64,000 nucleotides of DNA from JAVKFY01 sp040223615 (GCA_040223615.1 JAVKFY010000061.1:124001-188000); one strand, 5' to 3'; positions 1-9,393 are shown, numbered from the stretch's first letter. Numbers and translations are program-made. Notes: generated from the letters alone by a model not told the origin.

Positions 1-2
1 TG

Positions 3-137
3 GACTTCGAGGCGGCGACGCCGGCCCTGGTCGCGGCCGCGAAGACCGGCGACAGGGCACAGATCGGCGCCGCGCTGGGCGCCGTCGGCAAGACCTGCGG
101 CGGTTGCCACAAGCCGTTCCGCACGCCGAAAGAGTAA
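3..137 (+). CDS. Cytochrome c' (class II c-type cytochrome), C-terminal fragment
   Basis: Only the last 44 codons are in the window; the gene begins upstream. The reading frame ends with a CGGCH haem-attachment motif eight residues before the stop (CGGCHKPFRTPKE), and CXXCH at the very C terminus is the hallmark of class II cytochrome c'. The preceding stretch is Ala-rich and helical, as expected for the last helix of the four-helix bundle. Such proteins are periplasmic and act in electron transfer or in binding NO. A strong hairpin terminator follows. The family call is confident; the specific role cannot be judged from a fragment. Confidence 0.85.
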   Translation, partial: DFEAATPALVAAAKTGDRAQIGAALGAVGKTCGGCHKPFRTPKE

Positions 138-160
138 CCCCGAGCTAGCGGACGTTATCA

Positions 161-190
161 GGGGCGGTCGCTCGCGCGGCCGCCCCTTTT
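161..190 (+). terminator. Rho-independent terminator after the cytochrome c' gene
   Basis: An 11-bp stem with one G-U pair (GGGGCGGTCGC / GCGGCCGCCCC) closes a TCGC loop and is followed directly by TTTT. It lies 23 bases after the cytochrome stop, so it ends that transcription unit before the nitroreductase gene. Confidence 0.8.
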
Positions 191-242
191 GCTGTTCGGG
201 TTTGCTATGGTGACGGCCTGATTTCTCGGTCGGGGACAAGAC

Positions 243-1079
243 ATGGCGGACGATCTGGCGGCATTGATCGAGCATCGCTTCGGGCCGGCGGATGGGGCCG
301 GCGCCGGCATGCCGGCCGATGGACCGCTGGCACTGTTCCTGAACCACCGCACCCACCGGCGCTATGCCGACAAACCGGTGCCGGAAGAACTGATGCACGC
401 GCTGCTGGCCTGCGCGCTGTCGGTGCCGGCAAAATCGGATCTGCAGCAGGTCTCGATTCTCCGGGTCGAGGATCCCGACCTGCGGGCGAAGATCGGCGCG
501 CTGATCCCGTCGATGCCGTGGATCGTCAAGGCGCCGCGCTTCATGGTGTTCTGCGGCGACAGCCGGCGCATCCGGCGCATCTGCGAACTGCGCGGCAAGC
601 CGTTCGCCAACGACCACCTCGACGCCTTCCTGAACGCCGCCACCGATACCGCGCTGGCGCTGGCCAGCTTCCTGTGGGCGGCGGAGTCGGCCGGGCTCGG
701 CTGCTGCCCGATCAGCGTCGTGCGCAACCACATCGACGAGGTGAGCGAGCTGCTCGGCCTGCCCGGCCACGTCTTTCCCTATGCCGGCCTGTGCGTCGGC
801 TATCCGGCGCAGACCGGCTGGGTGTCGATGCGCCTGCCGATGAGCGCCACGGTGCACACCGACCGCTACGACGACAGCGACCTGCCGGCCGCGCTCGACG
901 GCTATGACGACCGGCGCAGCGCCCGCCACCAGATCCCGCCGGAAAGCCAGCGCATGACCGACGCGTATGGCGTGGCGGAGCGCTACGGCTGGTCGGAGGA
1001 CAAGGCGCGCCAGGTCTCAGAACGCGAACGCGACCAGCTCGCCCGCTATCTGCGCAAGCAGGGTTTCAACCTGGACTGA
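243..1079 (+). CDS. Nitroreductase family protein (FMN-dependent)
   Basis: 278 residues. The N-terminal block LFLNHRTHRRYADKPV matches the nitroreductase signature, in which an R-S/T-x-R-x-F/Y segment contacts FMN. Later blocks (ALALASFLWAAESAGLG, and the GLCVGYP segment) are the usual dimer-interface helix and the final strand of the fold. Such enzymes use NAD(P)H to reduce nitro compounds, quinones or flavins in the cytoplasm. GGGGA sits 7 bases before the ATG. The gene ends 4 bases before the serine hydrolase gene, so the two are probably co-transcribed. The substrate is unknown. Confidence 0.85.
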   Translation: MADDLAALIEHRFGPADGAGAGMPADGPLALFLNHRTHRRYADKPVPEELMHALLACALSVPAKSDLQQVSILRVEDPDLRAKIGALIPSMPWIVKAPRFMVFCGDSRRIRRICELRGKPFANDHLDAFLNAATDTALALASFLWAAESAGLGCCPISVVRNHIDEVSELLGLPGHVFPYAGLCVGYPAQTGWVSMRLPMSATVHTDRYDDSDLPAALDGYDDRRSARHQIPPESQRMTDAYGVAERYGWSEDKARQVSERERDQLARYLRKQGFNLD

Positions 1080-1083
1080 CACC

Positions 1084-2319
1084 ATGGCCGACGTGAAGAT
1101 CGAACTTGAGAACGGCGTCGTCGAGGGCGAATGCGACGAGCGCTTCCAGCCGGTGCTGGACGCCTTCGTCGCCAACTTCCGCGAGCGCGACGAGGTCGGC
1201 GCGGCGCTGTGCCTCTATCTCGGCGAGGACAGGCTGGTCGACGTCTGGGGCGGCCAGTCGGACGCGGCAAGCGGCAAGACCTGGAACGAAGACACTCTGG
1301 CGATGGTGTTCTCGTCGACCAAGGGCGCCACGGCGCTGGCCACGCACCTGTTGCTCGACAGCGAGACGATGACGCTGGACCAGCCGGTCGCCGACCTGTG
1401 GCCGGAATTTGCCACCGCCGGCAAGGAACTCGCGACGGTGCGGATGATGCTGGACCATTCCGCCGGCACCCCGGCGCTGCGCGAATCGCTGCCCACGGCG
1501 GGCTGGGCCGACTGGGACCTGATGTGCCGGCGCCTGGCCGACGAGCCGGCCTTCTGGGAGCCGGGCACGCGGCATGGCTATCACGGCTTCACCTTCGGCT
1601 GGACGGTCGGCGAGCTGGTGCGTCGGGCCGGCGGCAAGGGCCTGGGCGCGTTCCTGCGCGAGGCCTGGTGCGACCCGCTGGACCTGGATTTCTGGATCGG
1701 GTTGCCGGAGGACCAGGACCATCGCGCCTGCACAATGCAGTTCTACAAGCCCTCGCCGGACGATCCGGACAACGCCTTCCGCCGCGCGCTGGTCGGCGAC
1801 CCGGAATCGATTCCCGCCCGCTTCTGGTTCAACACCGGCGGCTTCCTGCCCAAGCGCATCAACACCCGCCAGGGCCGCGCGGCGGAGATCGGCGCCGCCA
1901 ACGGCATGACCACGGCGCGCGCGCTGGCTGGCCTGTACGCCCCGCTGGCCAACAACGGCCGCTGGAAACGCCGCCGGCTGATCTCCACCGACGCGGTCGC
2001 GCGCATGGCCGAGGTCTCCAGCGCCGGCTGGGACAACACGCTGCTGATGCCGACGCGCTTCACCACCGGCTTCATGAAGGCGATGGATAACCGCGCGCGC
2101 GGCGGCGACAGCGTGATCTTGGGCGGCACCGCCTTCGGCCATGTCGGCGCCGGCGGCAGCATCGGCTTCGCCGACCCGGCCGCGAAACTGTCCTTCGGCT
2201 ACGTGATGAACCGGATGGGCGGCGAGATTCTGCTGAACGAACGCGGCCAGTCGCTGGTCGACGCCGCCTACCGCTGCCTCGGCTACCGCAGCGACCGCGC
2301 CGGCGTCTGGGCGCGCTGA
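1084..2319 (+). CDS. Beta-lactamase-family serine hydrolase (class C / EstB-like)
   Basis: 411 residues from the ATG at 1084; an in-frame upstream start exists but would overlap the nitroreductase gene. The SxxK motif is SSTK (Ser77 and Lys80), in the context MVFSSTKGATALA. The Tyr motif is probably YHGFTFGW, and the C-terminal HxG motif is HVGAGGSIGFADP. These place it in the penicillin-binding/beta-lactamase superfamily that includes EstB esterases and many hydrolases of unknown substrate. There is no signal peptide, so a cytoplasmic esterase or amidase is more likely than a secreted beta-lactamase. It sits 4 bases behind the nitroreductase gene. Confidence 0.85.
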   Translation: MADVKIELENGVVEGECDERFQPVLDAFVANFRERDEVGAALCLYLGEDRLVDVWGGQSDAASGKTWNEDTLAMVFSSTKGATALATHLLLDSETMTLDQPVADLWPEFATAGKELATVRMMLDHSAGTPALRESLPTAGWADWDLMCRRLADEPAFWEPGTRHGYHGFTFGWTVGELVRRAGGKGLGAFLREAWCDPLDLDFWIGLPEDQDHRACTMQFYKPSPDDPDNAFRRALVGDPESIPARFWFNTGGFLPKRINTRQGRAAEIGAANGMTTARALAGLYAPLANNGRWKRRRLISTDAVARMAEVSSAGWDNTLLMPTRFTTGFMKAMDNRARGGDSVILGGTAFGHVGAGGSIGFADPAAKLSFGYVMNRMGGEILLNERGQSLVDAAYRCLGYRSDRAGVWAR

Positions 2320-2681
2320 GCGGTCTCGCGCAAGCCATTCTCCTCCAGCCAGCGGCCGAGCCGCGCCCCCAGCGCCAGCACCGGGAAATACAGCAGGAAG
2401 CCGAGCGGGCCGAGGCCGAGCCACACCATGATCAGGTGTGGCAGCACCGCCAGCAGCGCCAGCCCGCCGAACAGGACCGTGGCGACCAGCGGCACCAGCA
2501 GCACGATCTGGCAGGCCTGCCACGCGCTCACCACCAGTTCCGGATCGTGAATCGCGAATCGCGCGCGGCAATCGCCGCACGGCCGGCCGCGCGGCGCCAG
2601 CGCCGACAGGGTGTCGCCGCAGCCGATGCAACGGCGCGGCGCGCTCAGGCTGGTGAATCGGCTCGCCAGCGAGCGTGGCAT
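2283..2681 (-). CDS. Small membrane protein with N-terminal zinc ribbon
   Basis: 132 residues from the ATG at 2681; a GTG at 2732 would give 149. Residues about 18-40 hold two CxxC pairs (CIGCGD and CGDCRARF), a likely zinc ribbon. After it come hydrophobic stretches (CQIVLLVPLVATVLFGGLAL and LGFLLYFPVLALGARLG) that look like two or three membrane segments. The 3' end overlaps the end of the serine hydrolase gene by 37 bases in convergent orientation. The ordered zinc-ribbon plus transmembrane layout argues that it is real, although high-GC DNA makes false ORFs common. I do not recognise the family. Confidence 0.5.
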   Translation of the reverse strand: MPRSLASRFTSLSAPRRCIGCGDTLSALAPRGRPCGDCRARFAIHDPELVVSAWQACQIVLLVPLVATVLFGGLALLAVLPHLIMVWLGLGPLGFLLYFPVLALGARLGRWLEENGLRETAQRAQTPARSLR

Positions 2682-2820
2682 TTGCGTGGCCTCGGGCAAA
2701 CCATTCCCTTGGGTTGCGGGCGGGGACAACACGTTAGCGGGTTTCTTTGCCGTCCCACGCGACGATTGTGTTAGGAAGGAGTCGATTTGTCATGGTCCGA
2801 ATTTGGCAGGTCCCGTCACC

Positions 2821-4866
2821 TTGAATCGTCCCATCTCTGGCCTCATCGGCCGCCTGGCCCTGCTGATCGTGATCCTCGTCTGTGTCGCCGGGCTGGTGCT
2901 GCTGACGTTGCGGGCCAGCCGTGCGCCATCTCCCGCGGCCCCGCCGAGCCCGCGGCCGGTGGCTCTGGACATGGTCACGTCGCTCGCCGAGGCCCAGTTC
3001 GGCAATGCCCTGGAAGGCGCCTACCGCCTCCTGCAAGGTGCGCGCGGCGAGCCGATCGAAGGCTTGCGGAGCACGGCACCGGCGATCGCCGGCATCGCGC
3101 GCGCCGACGCCACGGGCAAGCTGGTCGCGGCGAACGATCCAGCCCTGCTCGACCGGCTCGACCTCGACGCCGACTACCTGCGCGGCCACGCCGAGGCGCC
3201 CGAGCAGGTCTTCGTCAGCCTGCCGCTGGCCAATGGCAGGTATCTCGCCGTGTCGCAGGCCGATGGCGACGGCGTGCTGCTGGCGGTGCTCGACCTGACG
3301 ACGATGCGCGAAGGGCTGGATGCGCTGGCCGGCGACCGGCCGCTGACGCTGGCGCTGCGGCACCAGGGCTACGGATTGATCGCACTGGCCGGCGACGACG
3401 GGCTGGCCGATATCCTGGCCACCAGCCTGCTGAAGCCGGTTGCGGCCCAGGAGGACGCCAGCGTCGACGGCATCGGCTTGCGCTACCGCCGGCTCGGCCC
3501 CGGCCCACTGGAATTGCTGACCGCCGGACGGCTGCCGGCGGCGGTGGCCGCGACCGCCGCGCCGACGGCGCCCGCGACGTCCAGCCGGCTGCTCTACTAT
3601 CTCGCCGCCGCCATCGCGCTGCTGCTGGCCGGCTATGCGGTGGCGGTCGAGCGCCGCCTGCTCCGGCGGCCGGCGCTGGCGGCCGCGACCGGCGCCGTGC
3701 CGGTGCCCCGGACCGTGAACCCGTCGACAGCGGTACAGCGGCTGGCCGGCGGCGTCGCGCACGATTTCGACCAGGTGATGCAGGCCGTGGTCGGGTTCGC
3801 CGACATGGCGCTGTGGAAGCTGGCCCGCAGCCAGTCGCCGCGCGAGGAGCTGTCGCAGATCCTCAACGCCGGTCATCGAGGCGGCGTGCTGACCCGCCAG
3901 CTCGACGCCTTCGCCGAGACCGATCCGCCGGCGGTGCCGCCCATCGACCTGGCGGAGGTTGCCGGCGAGGTCGCCGATCGGCTGATCCGCGGGCTCGGCA
4001 CCACCATCGAGGTCGAACGCTGGTTCGACCCTGGCCCGATGCCGGTGACGACGACGCCGGCGGAGGTCGAGCAGGTGCTGACCGGGCTCGCCGCCTACGC
4101 GCTCTCCGCGCTGCGCGACCGCGGCCGGCTGCGGGTATCGCTGCAACCGGTCACGCTGAGCGGCGGGCTGCGAGCCGACAGCGGCGACCTGGACGCCGGC
4201 AAGTATGCCCGGCTGGAGGTCAGCGACGACGGTGCGGCGCTCGATCCGGCCAGCGTGGCGCGGCTGTTCGACCCGTTCCGCGAGCCGGATGACGACCCGT
4301 TGCCGGGCGCGCTGGACCTCGCGGTGGCGGTGGCGCTGTTGCGCCGGCGCGGCGGCGGGCTGGCGGTAACCAGCGACGGCGACGGCACCACGCTCACCGC
4401 CTTCTGGCCGATCAGCCGCGTGCCGCTGGCCGAACCGCGCGACAGCGACCTGCCGCAGGCCGCCGGCGAAACCGTGCTGGTGGTGAACGACGACCCGGCC
4501 TTGGTCCGGCTCGCCGAGGCGATCCTGCGCCGGCTCGGCCTGCAGCCGGTCGCCAGCTTCGGTGCCGAGGAAGCGCTGGCATTGTTCCGCGCCGACCCCG
4601 GCCACTACCAGATCGTGCTCGCCGACCAGTTGATGCCGGACATGACCGGCGCGGAGATGGCGCGCGAGATCGCGGCGCTGCGCCCCGACCTGCCGGTGAT
4701 CCTGACCACCGGCTACCGCGGCCTGGCGCTGGCCGAGCCGGAACCGCCGGTCGGCGTCACCGAGATTCTCGACCTGCCGCTGACCACCCACACGCTGGGC
4801 CCGGCCATCGCCCGCTGCCTGACCAAGGCACGCATCAAGCAGGACATCGCCCCGGCCGCGGACTGA
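2821..4866 (+). CDS. Hybrid histidine kinase/response regulator with degenerate catalytic motifs
   Basis: 681 residues from a TTG at 2821; the frame is open further upstream, so the start is uncertain. Layout: membrane segment about residues 9-28, extracytoplasmic sensor region to about 255, second membrane segment about 257-277, a phosphoacceptor helix with His314 in GGVAHDFDQVM, an ATPase-like domain, and a receiver with Asp602 in VLADQLMPDMTG. The kinase is odd. The N-box reads EQVLTGLAAYALSAL, so the ATP/Mg-binding Asn is replaced by Tyr; the G1 box is SDDGAALD, not DxGxG. The receiver Lys is also missing (ILDLPLTT where LxKPF is expected). A pseudokinase, phosphatase or phosphotransfer scaffold is possible. 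It is convergent with the Fe-ADH gene, with stops 3 bases apart. Confidence 0.8.
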   Translation: MNRPISGLIGRLALLIVILVCVAGLVLLTLRASRAPSPAAPPSPRPVALDMVTSLAEAQFGNALEGAYRLLQGARGEPIEGLRSTAPAIAGIARADATGKLVAANDPALLDRLDLDADYLRGHAEAPEQVFVSLPLANGRYLAVSQADGDGVLLAVLDLTTMREGLDALAGDRPLTLALRHQGYGLIALAGDDGLADILATSLLKPVAAQEDASVDGIGLRYRRLGPGPLELLTAGRLPAAVAATAAPTAPATSSRLLYYLAAAIALLLAGYAVAVERRLLRRPALAAATGAVPVPRTVNPSTAVQRLAGGVAHDFDQVMQAVVGFADMALWKLARSQSPREELSQILNAGHRGGVLTRQLDAFAETDPPAVPPIDLAEVAGEVADRLIRGLGTTIEVERWFDPGPMPVTTTPAEVEQVLTGLAAYALSALRDRGRLRVSLQPVTLSGGLRADSGDLDAGKYARLEVSDDGAALDPASVARLFDPFREPDDDPLPGALDLAVAVALLRRRGGGLAVTSDGDGTTLTAFWPISRVPLAEPRDSDLPQAAGETVLVVNDDPALVRLAEAILRRLGLQPVASFGAEEALALFRADPGHYQIVLADQLMPDMTGAEMAREIAALRPDLPVILTTGYRGLALAEPEPPVGVTEILDLPLTTHTLGPAIARCLTKARIKQDIAPAAD

Positions 4867-4869
4867 GCT

Positions 4870-6039
4870 TCAGGCCGCCAGCCGCAGGATCTCCATCACC
4901 TGCGCCGGTCCTTCGATCGGGCGCGGGTTGCTGTGCACCCAGGGGTCGTGCATCGAGTTCCTGGCGATCAGCTCGTACTGGTCTTCGCCGACCCCGACGT
5001 CGGCCAGCGTGCGCGGCATGCCGAGACCGGCGATGAAGGAGCCCACCACCTCGCCCGCCGCCGCGCCGGGCTGGCCGAAGGCCTCTGCCACCAGCTTCTG
5101 GCGCTCGCCATTGATCGAAACGTTCCAGCGCAGCACCGCCGGCAGCATCACGCAGCTCGTGTGACCGTGCGGCACGTCGCAGGTGCCGCCCAGCACGTGG
5201 CCGATGCCGTGGCTGGCGCCCAGCGGCACCGCGCCCTGCACGATCACCATCGACAGCCAGGCGCCGAGCTGGCACATCAGCCGCGCCTCCAAATCGTTGC
5301 CGTCGGCTTTCACCCGGGGCAGGCCCTGGGACAGCAGCCGCAGCGCCTGCATCGCGGTGCCGTCGCAGTAGGGGTTGGAGCCCAGCGAGCACAGCGTCTC
5401 CACCGCGTGGTCGACCGCGCGCACCCCGCTCGACAGCCACAGCCACATCGGCGTGCGCACGGTCGGCGCCGGGTCCAGGATGATCGACTGCGGCGCCAGC
5501 AGCGGGTGCGAGTAGACCTCCTTCATCTTGCGCCGTTCGTCGGTGCAGCCCGCCAGCGGGTTGAACTCGCCGGCGCTGAGCGTCGTCGGAATCGCGATCT
5601 GGCGCACCGTCGGCCCGGCATAGTCCGGCCGCTGCGTGGAGCCGTCGGAACGCGTGATGATGCGGAAGTCGTCGAACTGGTCGTGCTCGGTAATGTCGTG
5701 CGCCAGGCAGAGCTGCATCAGCTTGGCACCGTCGGTCGCCGAGCCGCCGCCGAAGCTGACGATCAGGTCCGCATTTGCCGCGCGCGCCTTGGCGCTGGCA
5801 TCGAGCACCGCCGCGCGCGGCGTGTGCGCCGGCAGGTGGTCGGCGAGGCCAGCGTAGCGCGCGCCCAGCGCCGCCTTCACCTTGTCGATCTCGTCGGTCT
5901 CGCGCGCCAGCGTACCGGAGGCCAGCAGGAACACCCGCTCCGCCCCCAGCCGCGCCGCTTCCGCCGCCAGCGTTTCCGCCGCCGGCTTGCCGTAGATCAC
6001 CTTGTCGGTCTTGATGTAGGTGAAATCGCCCTGGATCAT
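4870..6039 (-). CDS. Iron-containing alcohol dehydrogenase family protein
   Basis: 389 residues. The start is the ATG at 6039, preceded by GGAGGG seven bases away, rather than the longer open frame. Family marks are the nucleotide-binding loop FGGGSATDGAKLMQL and the metal-site region with HAVETLC and GASHGIGHVLGGTCDVPHGH, whose histidines (with an upstream Asp) bind Fe or Zn. These enzymes oxidise alcohols or reduce aldehydes or maleylacetate with NAD(P)H in the cytoplasm. The protein could be a maleylacetate reductase or a general alcohol dehydrogenase; sequence alone does not decide. It is divergent from the hotdog gene, with 56 bases between the starts. Confidence 0.88.
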   Translation of the reverse strand: MIQGDFTYIKTDKVIYGKPAAETLAAEAARLGAERVFLLASGTLARETDEIDKVKAALGARYAGLADHLPAHTPRAAVLDASAKARAANADLIVSFGGGSATDGAKLMQLCLAHDITEHDQFDDFRIITRSDGSTQRPDYAGPTVRQIAIPTTLSAGEFNPLAGCTDERRKMKEVYSHPLLAPQSIILDPAPTVRTPMWLWLSSGVRAVDHAVETLCSLGSNPYCDGTAMQALRLLSQGLPRVKADGNDLEARLMCQLGAWLSMVIVQGAVPLGASHGIGHVLGGTCDVPHGHTSCVMLPAVLRWNVSINGERQKLVAEAFGQPGAAAGEVVGSFIAGLGMPRTLADVGVGEDQYELIARNSMHDPWVHSNPRPIEGPAQVMEILRLAA

Positions 6040-6095
6040 CCGATGCCCTCCGCTTGCCGTGGACGGTGGCACGCGGCCGGCGCTACGATCAATCC

Positions 6096-6482
6096 ATGCT
6101 GACCTTTGACAAGCTCACCGAGGGCGCGACGCTGCTGGCGCATGACGGCGAGATATCGCCGGCCGAACGCGACGAGTGGCTGACCATCTATCCGGGCGAC
6201 GCCGCCTACGGCGACACCGTGCCGCCCGGCCTGCTGCTGGCCAAGGTGATGAAGGTTTGCCTGGTCGCGCTGCACGACATGCCCGACGGCGGCATCCACG
6301 CCGGCCAGCAACTGACCATCCGCCGCCTGCCGACGCTGGGCGAGCCGCTGGCCACCACCATCGCCTGCACGGCCAAGGAAATGCGGCGCGGCCGGCGCTA
6401 CGCCACCATCGCCATGACCACGCGCGACGGCAGCGGCGCGACCGTGGTCGAGGGCGTCAACCGCTCGATCTGGGCCGCCTGA
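6096..6482 (+). CDS. Hotdog-fold protein, MaoC-related (first of a pair)
   Basis: 128 residues from the ATG at 6096. The sequence has the alternating pattern of a hotdog domain: an N-terminal stretch ending with TVPPGLLLAKVMKV, then GGIHAGQQLTIRRLPTLGE and a closing sheet. It lacks the clear D-x-H hydratase motif of its downstream neighbour. Two-gene MaoC sets often encode a heterodimeric (R)-enoyl-CoA hydratase in which one subunit lost its active site; that arrangement is inferred here from the 1-base gap to the next gene. It probably acts on CoA thioesters. Confidence 0.65.
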   Translation: MLTFDKLTEGATLLAHDGEISPAERDEWLTIYPGDAAYGDTVPPGLLLAKVMKVCLVALHDMPDGGIHAGQQLTIRRLPTLGEPLATTIACTAKEMRRGRRYATIAMTTRDGSGATVVEGVNRSIWAA

Positions 6483-6483
6483 G

Positions 6484-6846
6484 ATGCCCAGCCTGAAGCC
6501 CGCTTCGCTCGACATCGATCAGCCGAAGATCAACCTCTACGCCGAGATCACCGGCGACCCGAACCCGATCCACACCGACCCGGCCTTCGCCGCCACCACC
6601 GAGATGGGTGGCGTGATCGCGCACGGCACGCTGTCGGCCAACCTGATCTGGCAGGCCGCGCGCGAGACCTTCGGGCCGCAAGTCGGCGCCGGCGCCAAGC
6701 TCGACATCAAGTTCCTGAGGCCGGTGCGCGTCGGCGACCGGGTCACCGCCAGCGGCGATCAGGCCGCCGACGGCACCTGGCAGGTCTGGGTGAAGAACCA
6801 GAACGACGAGACCGTGATCGCCGGGACGCTGACGCTGCCGGGCTAG
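6484..6846 (+). CDS. MaoC family dehydratase, (R)-hydratase type
   Basis: 120 residues. The hydratase-2 motif is clear: YAEITGDPNPIHTDPAFA followed by GGVIAHGTL, with the Asp and His that activate water in (R)-specific enoyl-CoA hydratases. The downstream block IKFLRPVRVGDRVTASG is the usual second half of the hotdog fold. The likely reaction is hydration of a trans-2-enoyl-CoA or dehydration of a 3-hydroxyacyl-CoA. Its start lies 1 base after the stop of the preceding hotdog gene, so the two products probably form one complex. Confidence 0.85.
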   Translation: MPSLKPASLDIDQPKINLYAEITGDPNPIHTDPAFAATTEMGGVIAHGTLSANLIWQAARETFGPQVGAGAKLDIKFLRPVRVGDRVTASGDQAADGTWQVWVKNQNDETVIAGTLTLPG

Positions 6847-6863
6847 CCCTCGTATGCCATCGA

Positions 6864-6975
6864 CACCCACCTCACCTGTCCTCTCCGCCCCCAAGGGCAG
6901 AGAGCGACGCAGTGTCGATGACGTAGCCACTCCCGCTCCGCCCTCTGGGGGGAGAGGGTTGGGGTGAGGTGGGTG
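6864..6975. repeat. Hairpin repeat element A, copy 1
   Basis: A 112-base element bounded by perfect 13-bp inverted arms (CACCCACCTCACC / GGTGAGGTGGGTG). It fills the gap between the convergent MaoC and enoyl-CoA hydratase genes. Its left half is shared with a shorter, perfect hairpin at 35989-36044. It may act as an RNA hairpin or 3' end protector, but no T-run follows. Confidence 0.7.
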
Positions 6976-6993
6976 CCGATGCCGTGAGCGTTC

Positions 6994-7803
<810 letters not shown>

Positions 7804-7875
7804 CGGTTTCCTCCTGTCCAGGTACTATCTGGCTAGGCGGGCCATGCCCGGCTGTCAATTCCAGGGGAGACGGGA

Positions 7876-8511
7876 ATGCTTCACGAACTACGCATCTACA
7901 CGTTCAAGGTCGGCGCCATGCCGAAATACCTGAAGCTGGTCGAGGAGGTCGGGTCGAAGATCCGCGGCGACGACTACGGCATCCGCGAGGGCGGCTGGAT
8001 GACCGAGTTCGGCACGCTGAACCAGTTCTGGCACATCTGGCGCCACGACAGCCTGGACGACTGGAAGAAGAACCGCGCCGGGCTGGCCCAGAACAAGGCC
8101 TGGATGAACGACTTCGTCGCCCAGGTGCTGCCGCTGCTGACCGCGCAGAAGGTGGCGTTCCTCGATCCCAAGCGCGACATCATGCCGCCGGCCAAGGAGG
8201 GCGGCATCTACGAGATGCGCTACTACCGCTGCCACCTGGGCAAGGCGCCGGAGTTCATCAACGCGATCACCGACATGTTCCCGGTGCGCGAGAAGTATTC
8301 CAAGAATGTCTGCCTGTGGCAGTCGCAGTCGCCGGACCCGCACGAGGTCTACCACCTGTGGAACTACGACAGCTTCAATGACCGCATGGCGGCGCGCGCG
8401 GCGACCACCAAGGACCCGGAGTGGCAGGCGTTCCTGGCCAAGGGCCCGAGCCGGCTGGAGGTGATGAACGCCATCGCCCTGATCCCGGCGCCATTCTCGA
8501 AGCTGAAATAG
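7876..8511 (+). CDS. NIPSNAP family protein (two-domain ferredoxin-like fold)
   Basis: 211 residues. The start MLHELRIYTFKVGAMPKYLK is typical of NIPSNAP proteins, and a second related half begins near residue 113 (IYEMRYYRCHLGKAPEFINA), so the protein is a tandem of two dimeric alpha/beta barrel-like domains. The tryptophan-rich stretch FWHIWRHDSLDDWKKNR is also characteristic. The biochemical function of bacterial members is unknown. GGGGAG lies just upstream of the ATG. It is followed after 42 bases by the broken pyrophosphatase gene. Confidence 0.85.
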   Translation: MLHELRIYTFKVGAMPKYLKLVEEVGSKIRGDDYGIREGGWMTEFGTLNQFWHIWRHDSLDDWKKNRAGLAQNKAWMNDFVAQVLPLLTAQKVAFLDPKRDIMPPAKEGGIYEMRYYRCHLGKAPEFINAITDMFPVREKYSKNVCLWQSQSPDPHEVYHLWNYDSFNDRMAARAATTKDPEWQAFLAKGPSRLEVMNAIALIPAPFSKLK

Positions 8512-8553
8512 CGGCCCCGCCGGCCGGCCCCGCAACGACGAAAGGCGCTACCC

Positions 8554-9084
8554 ATGCGGATCGAAGCCATCGCCATCGGCAGCCACCCGCCGGACGACGT
8601 CAACGTCATCGTCGAGGTGTCGGTCGGCGGCCAGCCGATCAAATACTAGCTCGACAAGGAGGCGGGCACGCTGGTCGTCGACCGCTTCCTGTACACGCCG
8701 ATGACCTACCCCGGGAACTACGGCTTCGTGCCGCACACGCTGTCGGAGGACGGCGACCCGATCGACGTGCTGGTCTGCAACACCCGCGAGCTGGTGCCGG
8801 GTTGCGTGATCAACGTGCGGCCGATCGGCGCGCTGATGATGGAGGACGATGCCGGCAAGGACGAGAAGATCATCGCCGTGCCGTCAACGCACCTGACCAA
8901 GCGCTACGAGGGGGTCAACAACTTCACCGACCTGCCGGAGATCACGCTGCAGCAGATCCAGCACTTCTTCGAGCACTACAAGGACCTGGAGCCCGGCAAG
9001 TGGGTGAAGATCGGCGACTGGCAGGACGCCACCGCCGCCCGCCAGATGATCACCGCCGCGATCGCGCGGGCGAAGGACGGGTAG
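8554..9084 (+). pseudogene. ppa: Inorganic pyrophosphatase gene interrupted by an in-frame amber codon
   Basis: The frame from the ATG at 8554 encodes a full-length family I pyrophosphatase of about 176 codons, with one TAG at 8647-8649 (codon 32). The text reads GGQPIKY-stop-LDKE where the family has IKYELDK, so a Glu codon GAG has become TAG. This Glu corresponds to the catalytic Glu31 of the E. coli enzyme. Everything downstream is intact, including EDGDPIDVLV and DDAGKDEK with the metal-binding aspartates and FFEHYKDLEPGKWVK. Restart at the ATG at 8701 would lose the first catalytic strand. TAG is an ordinary stop elsewhere in this window. A real mutation, a sequencing error, or a second ppa gene elsewhere could each explain it. 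Confidence 0.85.
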
Positions 9085-9092
9085 TGGGAGAA

Positions 9093-9393
9093 GTCCGGAT
9101 CAAATCCACGGGTGTCCGGTTGAATCCTCTCCGGTCCTGAGCCCACCCGTCAACGTCTTTGCAAGCGCAGGGACGTGGATGGCCCGGACAAGCCGGGCCA
9201 TGTCGCGTTGTCTATGTTTTTCAACAAGGTCGTCTTGCCCCGACTTGTTCGGGGCATCCACGTCCAGAAGCTGGACCAATCGATTGCGGTTCTTCTGTAC
9301 GGTGCCGCCCGAAGCGGCGCGACCGCCTGAGCGGCACCAGGAAGCGGACAATCACCCCAACCATAATCGGACACCCGTGGATCAAGTCCGGAC
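9093..9393. repeat. MITE-like repeat element B, copy 1
   Basis: A non-coding element of about 300 bases between convergent ppa and the Lon-like gene. Its ends are inverted copies of a 26-base sequence (9093-9118 and 9368-9393), identical over 7 and 15 bases on either side of a 4-base difference. The core 9153-9349 recurs at 62640-62836 with the same length. Inside are nested hairpins such as ATGGCCCGGACAAGCCGGGC and its near complement GCCCCGACTTGTTCGGGGC. No ORF is convincing. A further small hairpin of the same style lies at about 9410-9434. Confidence 0.75.

Noticed and set aside
8647..8649. Amber codon as pyrrolysine or programmed read-through
   Set aside because: No Pyl genes or read-through context are seen, and TAG is used as an ordinary stop by many genes here; mutation or error is simpler.
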